From Streptomyces adelaidensis (GTDB lineage: Bacteria; Actinomycetota; Actinomycetes; Streptomycetales; Streptomycetaceae): 64,000 bases of DNA. The notes beneath the pieces are model-generated. The model saw nothing but the letters and a program-made list of their open reading frames with translations. It ran no database searches and was not told the origin of the DNA. The DNA is taken from assembly GCF_016598475.1 (NCBI RefSeq), contig NZ_JAEMUX010000003.1, positions 124,001 to 188,000 of the forward strand, read 5' to 3'. The translations under genes were made by a program, and so were the position numbers. Positions 57,658-64,000 of the stretch are shown here, piece by piece (within the stretch, counting starts at the first letter, position 1; every line of letters starts with the position of its first letter).

Positions 57658-59208
57658 GTGCTCAACAACGTAGTGATCGTGGGCGGCGGAACGGCGGGCT
57701 GGATGACGGCCTCCTATCTCAAGGCCGCGTTCGGTGACCGAATAAACATCACCCTCGTGGAATCGGGGAACGTCGGCACCGTCGGCGTCGGCGAGGCCAC
57801 GTTCAGCGACATCCGCCACTTCTTCGAGTTCCTGGGGCTCAAGGAGAAGGACTGGATGCCGGCCTGCAACGCCACGTACAAGCTCGCCGTCCGGTTCGAG
57901 AACTGGCGCGAGAAGGGGCACTACTTCTACCACCCCTTCGAGCAGATGCGGTCGGTCAACGGCTTCCCGCTCACCGACTGGTGGCTCAAGCAGGGCCCGA
58001 CGGACCGGTTCGACAAGGACTGCTTCGTGATGGCGTCCGTCATCGACGCCGGTCTCAGCCCGCGCCACCGGGACGGCAGGCTCATCGACCAGCCCTTCGA
58101 CGAGGGCGTGGACGAGATGCAGGGCCTGACGATGTCCGAGCACCAGGGTAAGACGCAGTTCCCGTACGCCTACCAGTTCGAGGCCGCGCTGCTCGCCAAG
58201 TACCTGACGGCGTATTCGGTGGAGCGCGGCGTCAAGCACATCGTGGACGACGTCCGGGAGGTCTCCCTGGACGACCGGGGCTGGATCACCGAGGTGCGCA
58301 CCGCCGAGCACGGCGACCTCACCGGCGACCTGTTCATCGACTGCACCGGATTCCGCGGGCTGCTGCTGAACCAGGCCCTGGAGGAGCCCTTCATCTCTTA
58401 CCAGGACACCCTCCCCAATGACAGCGCGATCGCTCTCCAGGTGCCGATGGACATGGAGCGCCGCGGCATTCTGCCCTGCACGACGTCGACCGCCCAGGAC
58501 GCCGGCTGGATCTGGACGATTCCGCTGACGGGCCGCGTCGGCACCGGTTACGTGTACGCCAAGGATTACCTCTCCCCGGAAGAGGCGGAGCGCACCCTGC
58601 GGGAATTCGTCGGCCCGGCCGCCGATGATGTCGAGGCCAATCACATCCGTATGCGCATCGGCCGCAGCCGGAATTCCTGGGTCAAGAACTGTGTGGCCAT
58701 CGGCCTGTCCAGTGGATTCGTCGAGCCGCTGGAATCCACCGGTATCTTCTTCATCCACCACGCCATCGAGCAGCTGGTGAAGAACTTCCCGGGCGCGGAC
58801 TGGAACTCCATGCACCGCGATCTGTACAACAACACCATTTCCCATGTCATGGACGGCGTACGGGAGTTCCTGGTGCTGCACTACGTGGCGGCCAAGCGGA
58901 ACGACACGCAGTACTGGCGCGACACCAAGACCCGGCAGATCCCCGACTCCCTCGCCGAGCGCATCGAGAAGTGGAAGGTGCAGCTCCCCGACTCGGAGAC
59001 GGTCTACCCGTACTACCACGGACTGCCGCCGTACTCGTACATGTGCATCCTCCTCGGAATGGGCGGCATCGACCTCAAGCCGTCGCCCGCGCTGGCCCTG
59101 GCCGACGGCGGCGCCGCACAGCGGGAGTTCGAGCAGATCCGGGAGAAGACGCAGCGGCTGACCGAGGCGCTGCCGAAGGCCTACGACTACTTCACGCAGC
59201 TGAGCTGA
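57658..59208 (+). CDS. FADH2-dependent tryptophan halogenase, PyrH-like (probable 5-halogenase)
   Basis: A 516-residue flavin-dependent halogenase (GTG 57658 after CGGGAG). GGGTAGW (9-15) binds FAD; GWIWTIP (283-289) is the halogenase signature; Lys75 in ATYKLAVRF is the chloramine/HOCl lysine; Glu359-Ser-Thr-Gly362 in EPLESTG positions substrate and chloride. The N-terminal sequence and the number of the catalytic lysine match PyrH, a tryptophan 5-halogenase, closely from memory, so 5-chlorotryptophan is the favoured product. FADH2 would come from the reductase at 60591. Local Trp-precursor genes supply substrate. Confidence 0.9.
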   Translation: MLNNVVIVGGGTAGWMTASYLKAAFGDRINITLVESGNVGTVGVGEATFSDIRHFFEFLGLKEKDWMPACNATYKLAVRFENWREKGHYFYHPFEQMRSVNGFPLTDWWLKQGPTDRFDKDCFVMASVIDAGLSPRHRDGRLIDQPFDEGVDEMQGLTMSEHQGKTQFPYAYQFEAALLAKYLTAYSVERGVKHIVDDVREVSLDDRGWITEVRTAEHGDLTGDLFIDCTGFRGLLLNQALEEPFISYQDTLPNDSAIALQVPMDMERRGILPCTTSTAQDAGWIWTIPLTGRVGTGYVYAKDYLSPEEAERTLREFVGPAADDVEANHIRMRIGRSRNSWVKNCVAIGLSSGFVEPLESTGIFFIHHAIEQLVKNFPGADWNSMHRDLYNNTISHVMDGVREFLVLHYVAAKRNDTQYWRDTKTRQIPDSLAERIEKWKVQLPDSETVYPYYHGLPPYSYMCILLGMGGIDLKPSPALALADGGAAQREFEQIREKTQRLTEALPKAYDYFTQLS

Positions 59209-59247
59209 CCCGCGCGCACCGAGCCGATCGGGAAGGACCCCCACGCC

Positions 59248-60594
59248 ATGGACGTCTTGGACCTCCTGCTGCGGACCACGCACGCGGTGGCGGCGCTCGC
59301 CGTCGTGCTGCTGTTCGCCGCGGCGGGGAGGTCGGCCGCCCGGAGGCTGCGTCAGCCGGAGGTCATAGGGGAGATCACGGTGGGCCTGCTGGCCGGGCCC
59401 GCTGTGATCGCCCTGTTCGGCACGGCCTTCCTCGACGCGGTGCTGCCGGGCCCCGTGTTCGACATCCTCACCCTCTTCGGCCAGGCCGGCCTGGTGCTGT
59501 TCCTGGTCGGCCTCGCCCACAAGCTGCGGATCGGTCCCGACCGGCCGCCGCACCGCACCATGGGCTGGGTGGTCGCCGGGTCTCTGGTGCCGCCCCTGCT
59601 CACCGGGCTGCTGCTGACCGGCTGGGTGAGCCTCACCGGCGGCGCGGCGGTCAGGGGCACCGCACCGCTGCCCGCCTTCGTCCTGATGGTCGCCGTGGCC
59701 ATGTCGATCACCGCGGTGCCGGTGATGTCGCGGATCCTCGCCGACCGGGGCATGGGCGAGTCGCCGGCGGGCCGGCTCGCGCTGGCGTCGGCCATCGCCA
59801 TCGACGCGGTCGGGTGGCTGCTGCTCACGGTCGCGATCAGCCTCGGCGCGGGCGACCTGACGGGGTCGCTGCACTCCGCGCGGGCGCTGCTGTTCGGCGC
59901 GGTGTGCGCGCTGGCGGTCCGGTACGGGCTGCGCACGCGCGCGGCCCGCGGCATCTGCGTACGGCTGCCGAGAACCACGGCGGTCGCGCTCGGCGCCTCG
60001 GCGCTGGGCGTGGCGCTGGTCATGGAGCACCTGGGCATGACCGCCATCCTCGGTGCGGCCCTGGTCGGGCTGGCCGTGCCCGGTGACGAGCGGGCCCCCT
60101 GGGCCGGCGCGGTCTCCACGGTGTCCCGGGTGGGCCGCGCCCTGGCGCCCGCGTTCTTCGTGGTCACCGGCATCACCGTGCTGACCAGGGCGTTCGCGGC
60201 CGCCTCCTGGTCGCTGATCGCGGTGGCCGTGGTGCTCGGCTGTGCCGGAAAGGTGCTCGGCGGTTACGCCGGTGCCCGCCTCGGCGGCCTGCCGCGCTCC
60301 ACCGCGTGCCGGATCGGCGTGCTGGTGAACACCCGGGGTCTGACCGAACTCATCGTGCTACAGGCCGGGTTGAGCGCGGGCGTCCTGTCGGCGCCGCTGG
60401 TGCTGGCGCTGGTGGTGATGGCCCTGGTGACGACCGCCATGACCGGCCCGCTGCTGAACGCGCTCGACCGCCGCGACGAACGCCGCGCCCGGCGCCGCAC
60501 GGAGCGCCTCACCGTGCGCCTCCCGGGGCGTATCCCCCAGCACCGTTCCGACCGCGACAAGCTTCCCGTAGAGACAGAAGGCGGTACGCGATGA
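59248..60594 (+). CDS. CPA2-family cation/proton antiporter
   Basis: A 448-residue membrane protein with about 12 hydrophobic helices and the Na+/H+ exchanger (KefB/NapA) fold: EVIGEITVGLLAGPAVIALFG near the N-terminus and the NTRGLTELIVLQAGL motif near 350. No TrkA-type regulatory domain; it ends in a short basic tail. Lies between the halogenase and its flavin reductase with an ATGA overlap to the latter. A transporter in this position may handle product export or chloride/proton balance; the substrate is not deducible. Confidence 0.87.
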   Translation: MDVLDLLLRTTHAVAALAVVLLFAAAGRSAARRLRQPEVIGEITVGLLAGPAVIALFGTAFLDAVLPGPVFDILTLFGQAGLVLFLVGLAHKLRIGPDRPPHRTMGWVVAGSLVPPLLTGLLLTGWVSLTGGAAVRGTAPLPAFVLMVAVAMSITAVPVMSRILADRGMGESPAGRLALASAIAIDAVGWLLLTVAISLGAGDLTGSLHSARALLFGAVCALAVRYGLRTRAARGICVRLPRTTAVALGASALGVALVMEHLGMTAILGAALVGLAVPGDERAPWAGAVSTVSRVGRALAPAFFVVTGITVLTRAFAAASWSLIAVAVVLGCAGKVLGGYAGARLGGLPRSTACRIGVLVNTRGLTELIVLQAGLSAGVLSAPLVLALVVMALVTTAMTGPLLNALDRRDERRARRRTERLTVRLPGRIPQHRSDRDKLPVETEGGTR

Positions 60595-61130
60595 CCGACC
60601 CCGCGATACGGACCCCGCCCCCGGCCGCCCCGCCGGTGCCCGCTCGGGCCACCCCCGACGGCTTCCGCGCCATGATGAGCGGATTCCCCACCGGTGTCTG
60701 CGTGGTGACCACCACCGACCACGAGGGCGCGCCGCGCGGGATGACGTGCTCCGCGGCGTGCAGCGTGTCGCTCGATCCGCCCACACTGCTGGTCTGCCTC
60801 CGCGACGGCAGTCCGACGCTGGAGGCGATCGTGAAGAGCGGCGTGTTCGCGGTCAACCTGCTGCACGAGGGCGCGCGGGAGGCCGCCGAGCTCTTCGCCT
60901 CGGGCAACCCGCGCCGCTTCGACCTCCTCCCGTGGGAGCAGACGCCGGACATGGCGGGCCCCCATCTGTCCAGGGACGCGCACACCGTCGCGGACTGCGA
61001 TGTCGTCCTGACCCAGAAGATCGGCAGCCACGTCACCGTGTTCGGCGCCGCGCGCCACATCGTCGAACGGCACTCCCGTCCTCCACTCCTCTACGGGCTG
61101 CGGCAGTTCCGCTCCTGGTCCGCCATGTGA
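60591..61130 (+). CDS. Flavin reductase, halogenase partner
   Basis: A 179-residue flavin reductase of the HpaC/PrnF type. ATG 60591 overlaps the antiporter stop (ATGA). Typical motifs: FPTGVCVVTT, GMTCSAACSVSLDPPTLLVCL (flavin pocket), FAVNLL, and GSHVTVFG. The N-terminus is a short Pro/Ala-rich stretch. It would use NAD(P)H to make FADH2 for the tryptophan halogenase, and completes region 2. A strong hairpin follows. Confidence 0.9.
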   Translation: MTDPAIRTPPPAAPPVPARATPDGFRAMMSGFPTGVCVVTTTDHEGAPRGMTCSAACSVSLDPPTLLVCLRDGSPTLEAIVKSGVFAVNLLHEGAREAAELFASGNPRRFDLLPWEQTPDMAGPHLSRDAHTVADCDVVLTQKIGSHVTVFGAARHIVERHSRPPLLYGLRQFRSWSAM

Positions 61131-61146
61131 CGACCCGTCGTACGCC

Positions 61147-61176
61147 AGGCCCGGTCCCCCCTCGGGGGCCGGGCCT
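61147..61176 (+). terminator. Strong hairpin after the flavin reductase
   Basis: AGGCCCGG and CCCCC pair with GGGGG and CCGGGCCT across a CTC loop, with one bulged T: a 13 bp GC-rich stem. It marks the end of the halogenase operon and the right boundary of region 2. Confidence 0.78.
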
Positions 61177-61233
61177 TCGCACTGCCCGGACAGGAGAAGG
61201 TCCCGCATGACGTTTGACAGCCCTCAACGTCAT

Positions 61234-61253
61234 ATGTAAGTCTCGACTTACAT
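61234..61253. promoter_or_regulatory. Palindromic operator of the ArsR-like regulator
   Basis: Perfect inverted repeat ATGTAAGTC-TC-GACTTACAT, ending 27 bp before the regulator's ATG. TTGACA at 61214-61219 could be a -35 box, placing the palindrome over the -10 region, a classical repressor position. A second inverted repeat, TGACGTT (61208) / AACGTCA (61226), flanks the -35. Confidence 0.72.
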
Positions 61254-61280
61254 GCTTCCTGGAGTGAGAGGGCGTGGACC

Positions 61281-61610
61281 ATGACGAGCGAGGAGCTGCT
61301 GGCCGTGCTCGCCGCCGTGGGCCACGCACAGCGCCTCCGGGTCATCGCGGAGATCGTCGGGGGGCGGATGTACGTCAGCGAGCTGGCCCGCCGCCTGGGG
61401 ATGTCGCGACCGCTGCTGTACATGCACCTGGAGCGGCTGGAGAAGGCCGGTCTGGTGGTCGGCAGCCTGGAGTTGTCGAAGAGCGGCAAGGCGCTGAAGT
61501 ACTTCGAACTGGCGCCGTTCGACCTGCATGTGAACGCCGAGACGATAGCCGCGGCCGTGGCGGCGGACGCGAAAGGCACAGTCAGTGACGTGAAGGGAAT
61601 CCCCACATGA
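61281..61610 (+). CDS. ArsR-like winged-helix repressor
   Basis: A 109-residue helix-turn-helix protein: LAVLAAVGHAQRLRVIAEIVGG, YVSELARRLGMSRPLLYMHLERLEKAGLVVG, then a wing and a short C-terminal region. No clustered cysteines for metal sensing, so another signal is likely. It heads a five-gene operon linked by 4 bp overlaps and ending in an ABC exporter. The palindrome at 61234 fits a homodimer's own operator. Likely a ligand-responsive switch for transport or self-resistance. Confidence 0.82.
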   Translation: MTSEELLAVLAAVGHAQRLRVIAEIVGGRMYVSELARRLGMSRPLLYMHLERLEKAGLVVGSLELSKSGKALKYFELAPFDLHVNAETIAAAVAADAKGTVSDVKGIPT

Positions 61611-61840
61611 CCGGCGCCGTCATCACGATCGCCATCATCCTGATCATCGCCGGTGGCAGCACCCTCGGTGTCCTCGCCTACTTCCGGCTCCAGCGGCACC
61701 GCGCCGACGCCGTCGCCATGGCCTCCTATCGCAGGCTCGCCGAGGACGCGAGCGCCGGACACGAGGCCCTCCGCCGGCAGTTGGGCGCCCTCGACGACCG
61801 CCTCAAGTCGATCGAGACCCTGCTCCGGAGTGTGGGATGA
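61607..61840 (+). CDS. Small single-pass membrane protein
   Basis: A 77-residue protein with one N-terminal transmembrane helix (ITIAIILIIAGGSTLGVLAYF) and a charged, probably helical/coiled cytoplasmic tail. It overlaps the regulator and the next gene by ATGA. I do not recognise a named family. Small proteins like this are common next to ArsR-like regulator/ABC modules in Streptomyces, possibly as an accessory to the sensor-like protein. Confidence 0.72.
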   Translation: MTGAVITIAIILIIAGGSTLGVLAYFRLQRHRADAVAMASYRRLAEDASAGHEALRRQLGALDDRLKSIETLLRSVG

Positions 61841-62979
61841 CACCGCCCGAACCACCGCCGCCCTGCGCCACCCCCGCAACCTCGCCCAGCCCCCTGCCCG
61901 GCACCACGCCGAAAGCCCGGCCCGAAGCCGCGCCCGGCACCCCGTTCGACGTCGCGCCGGGGGCGCCGTTCGAAGCCGCGCCCGGCAACCCGCCCGGTGC
62001 AGCACCGGGGGCCCCGGTCTCCGGCGACCCGTTCGGGCCCGTGCCGGGAACGCTCCACGAGCCCGCCTCGGGCGGCCCGTCCGCCTCGTCGGCGACCGGG
62101 AACCCGCCCGGGGGCTCCGCCCCGCACCCGGCCCGGCACAAGGGCGGGGCCGCGTCCACGCGCTCGCGGCCTTCCCTCGTGGCGGCCTTCAGGGCCTCGC
62201 TGCTGCCCGCGCGCCGGATGCCCCGGCAGGGGAACCCGGTGCGCATGCTGGTGTCCGCCGCCCCGTGGCGGGCGACCGGGTACCTCGCCGGGTACGTCAT
62301 GGCCGGCAGCGTGTTCTTCGCGGTGGCGACCGCCGCCGTCCTCGTGGGCATCGTCTTCAGCCAGCTCACCGTGACGGTGGCGCTCACCATCGGTTCGGTG
62401 TGGGTGGTCCGGTGCTGCGCCCAGGTCGAACGCGGCCGGGCCGTACTGGTCGACGCGCCGATCCCGTACGCCTATCAGGAGGTCACGGAACCGGGGCTCG
62501 TCGGACACCTGAAGGCCCGCTGCACCGATCCCGTCTTCTACCGCGACTGCTGCTACCTGATCCTGCTCCACCCGTTCCTGCTGCTCCTCGACGCGCTCAC
62601 GCTGGCACTCTGGCTGCCCCTGCTCACCGGGGTCTCGCTGCCCCTGTGGTTCTGGGCGGTCGAGTCCCGGCAGGCGGACGGGAGTTTCGCGGACGGGGTG
62701 CGGCTCGGCCGGTCGGACGGCACGGGCCCCGGGATCTGGATCGACACCTGGCCGGCCGCGCTGATCGCCTCGGCCGTCTTCCTCGCCCTGGCCATGTACG
62801 CCTCGTACGCCGTGGTGGCGGCCGCCCGGCTCCACCTGACCGTCGCCCACGCCCTGCTCCGCCCCCCGCCGGACCCGCTCGCCGAGGCCAAACACGTGCT
62901 CGCCGCGCCCGGCCCGCTCTCCCTCACCCCCTCACGCCCGGCCGCCGGGCCCACCGCACACGGAGGACACCGCACATGA
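61837..62979 (+). CDS. Sensor-domain-like membrane protein with Pro/Ala/Gly-rich N-terminus
   Basis: A 380-residue protein. The first 110 residues are low-complexity repeats of the P-G-A-P-F type, likely a disordered cytoplasmic tail. About four transmembrane segments follow: YLAGYVMAGSVFFAVATAAV and the adjoining stretch, the LILLHPFLLLLDALTLALW hairpin, and LIASAVFLALAMYASYAVV. The arrangement, including FYRDCCYLILLHPF, resembles the putative sensor domain of actinobacterial histidine kinases, but no kinase domain follows. It probably signals to or regulates the adjacent ABC transporter. Family call is tentative. Confidence 0.68.
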   Translation: MTPPEPPPPCATPATSPSPLPGTTPKARPEAAPGTPFDVAPGAPFEAAPGNPPGAAPGAPVSGDPFGPVPGTLHEPASGGPSASSATGNPPGGSAPHPARHKGGAASTRSRPSLVAAFRASLLPARRMPRQGNPVRMLVSAAPWRATGYLAGYVMAGSVFFAVATAAVLVGIVFSQLTVTVALTIGSVWVVRCCAQVERGRAVLVDAPIPYAYQEVTEPGLVGHLKARCTDPVFYRDCCYLILLHPFLLLLDALTLALWLPLLTGVSLPLWFWAVESRQADGSFADGVRLGRSDGTGPGIWIDTWPAALIASAVFLALAMYASYAVVAAARLHLTVAHALLRPPPDPLAEAKHVLAAPGPLSLTPSRPAAGPTAHGGHRT

Positions 62980-63800
62980 ACGGGACACCGAGCCCGCACG
63001 GTCACGAAGGACACGGCGGCTACGAGGTCGTCAAGCTCGACTCCGTACGCAAGGTCTACGGCGGCTCGAAGAACCAGGTGGCCGCCCTCGACGGCGTGAC
63101 CATCGGCTTACCGCGCGGCAGCTTCACAGCGGTCATGGGCCCCTCCGGTTCCGGCAAGAGCACGTTCCTGCACTGCGCGGCCGGGCTCGACCGGCCCACG
63201 TCGGGGACCGTCCTGCTCGACGGCGTGGACCTCGCCCCGCTGGGCGAGAAGGAACTGACCAAGCTCCGCCGGGAGCGCATCGGCTTCATCTTCCAGGCCT
63301 TCAACCTGCTCCCCGCGCTGAGCGTCGTCGACAACGTCACCCTGCCCCTGCGCCTCGCCGGCCGCCGGCCCAAGCGGGCCGAGGTCGACGAGGTCATCGA
63401 CCGCGTCGGCCTGTCGGACCGGCGGGGCAACCGCCCCGGTGAACTCTCCGGCGGCCAGCAGCAGCGGGTCGCCATCGCGCGGGCGCTGATCACCAAGCCC
63501 GCCGTCATCTTCGGTGACGAGCCGACCGGCGCCCTGGACACGTACACCGCGCGCGAGGTGCTCACGCTGCTGCGCGAGGCCGTCCAGTGGTCCGGGCAGA
63601 CCATCGTGATGGTCACCCACGACCCGATGGCCGCCGCGCACGCGGACCGCGTCCTGTTCCTGGCCGACGGACGGATCGTCAGCTCCCTGGACCAGCCGAC
63701 CGCCGACCAGGTCGCCGAACGGATGACCCACCTCGGGGCCTGGGGCAACGAGCCCACCGCCGCTCCGGGCACCTCCCACGGCCGGGGGGCACGGCGGTGA
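62976..63800 (+). CDS. ABC transporter ATP-binding protein (MacB/LolD type)
   Basis: A 274-residue ATPase. ATG 62976 follows CGGAGGAC and overlaps the previous stop. Walker A GPSGSGKS, Q-loop FQAFNLLP, signature LSGGQQQR, Walker B VIFGDEPTGALD and the H-loop His in VTHD are all present. The LDT after Walker B and the short C-terminus fit the MacB/LolD/FtsE class that pairs with FtsX-type permeases, such as the one that follows. Likely exports an antibiotic or lipid-like compound. Confidence 0.92.
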   Translation: MNGTPSPHGHEGHGGYEVVKLDSVRKVYGGSKNQVAALDGVTIGLPRGSFTAVMGPSGSGKSTFLHCAAGLDRPTSGTVLLDGVDLAPLGEKELTKLRRERIGFIFQAFNLLPALSVVDNVTLPLRLAGRRPKRAEVDEVIDRVGLSDRRGNRPGELSGGQQQRVAIARALITKPAVIFGDEPTGALDTYTAREVLTLLREAVQWSGQTIVMVTHDPMAAAHADRVLFLADGRIVSSLDQPTADQVAERMTHLGAWGNEPTAAPGTSHGRGARR

Positions 63801-64000
63801 TCAGGCTCGCGCTCAAGACCCTGCGGTTCCACAAGGGCGGCTTCATCGCGACGTTCATCGCGCTGTTCTTCGGCGCCGCGATCGTCGTCGGATGCGGTGG
63901 CCTCTTCGAGACGGGCCTGCACAGGGCCGCCCCGCCCGAGCGCCTCGCCGCCGCGCAGGTCGTCGTCACCGGCGACCAGCGCTACCCCGGCACCCGGCGC
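63797..64000 (+). CDS. FtsX/MacB-type ABC permease (cut by window end)
   Basis: The first 68 residues of a permease starting at GTG 63797 within a GTGA overlap. LALKTLRFHKGGFIATFIALFFGAAIVVGCGGLFETG is the typical first transmembrane helix of FtsX-domain permeases, followed by the start of an extracytoplasmic domain. Partner of the preceding ATPase; the remainder lies beyond 64000. Confidence 0.85.
   Translation, partial: MIRLALKTLRFHKGGFIATFIALFFGAAIVVGCGGLFETGLHRAAPPERLAAAQVVVTGDQRYPGTRR

Noticed and set aside
22024..61130. MbtH-like protein, phosphopantetheinyl transferase or PKS dehydratase within the region
   Set aside because: No small protein with the MbtH signature and no recognisable PPTase or hotdog DH in any frame I read; they must be supplied from elsewhere.
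62976..63800. ABC ATPase as partner of the ABC-2 permease at 33723
   Set aside because: It is MacB/LolD class and overlaps its own FtsX-type permease gene; DrrB-type permeases use a different ATPase class.

Overview
This is GC-rich actinomycete DNA, most likely Streptomyces: codon use is strongly G/C-ending, genes are tightly coupled by ATGA/GTGA overlaps, and the regulators are of SARP and MocR type. Nearly the whole window is secondary metabolism. It reads best as two assembly-line gene clusters lying back to back, followed by a resistance/transport operon that runs off the right edge.

Region 1 (117-21633, all + strand, one operon). A hydroxymalonyl/glyceryl-ACP supply set (FkbH-, FkbI-, FkbJ- and FkbK-like proteins, no adjacent FkbG O-methyltransferase), a KASIII-like protein, a free-standing A-T didomain, and three large synthetases: KS-(decayed AT)-ACP-C-C*, C*-A-T-half C-TE, and C-A(Thr-like)-T-C. 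Many domains carry visible lesions: the AT lacks its GHSxG serine, and several C domains have lost HHxxxDG residues. The region ends at a 390 bp gap holding an IS1380-type transposase remnant.

Region 2 (22024-61130). This appears to encode a halogenated, Trp- and diaminopropionate-containing lipopeptide or acyl-peptide. Precursor supply: class II DAHP synthase, TrpE, TrpG, TrpD and TrpC for tryptophan; SbnA/SbnB-like enzymes for L-2,3-diaminopropionate; a PyrH-like flavin-dependent tryptophan halogenase with its flavin reductase. Acyl chain: a type II PKS (ACP, KS-alpha, KS-beta, KR) and a DsbA/HCCA-isomerase-like protein. Assembly: a 3857-residue NRPS, C-A-T-E-C-A-T-C-(A remnant)-T-T-TE, whose last two carrier domains are encoded by a perfect 209 bp tandem duplication. 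Tailoring: a P450, a TauD/SyrP-like dioxygenase and an FkbM methyltransferase. Transport: an MMPL pump, an orphan ABC-2 permease and a CPA2 antiporter. Regulators: a SARP, a LysR and a MocR protein.

Two regulatory codes can be read directly. Eleven-bp-phased heptamers with a GTCAG core (gene-strand sense), the layout expected of SARP targets, precede the type II thioesterase, fkbM, the NRPS, the ACP operon and sbnB. A second motif, TGGwCC-N18-TGGTCTGG, occurs in both divergent trp promoter regions (24181-24212 and 27810-27841) and fits an operator for the MocR regulator encoded between them.

Region 3 (61281-64000+). A five-gene operon with 4 bp overlaps: ArsR-like repressor with a palindromic operator, small membrane protein, sensor-like membrane protein, ABC ATPase, and an FtsX-type permease cut by the window end. 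Likely self-resistance or export.
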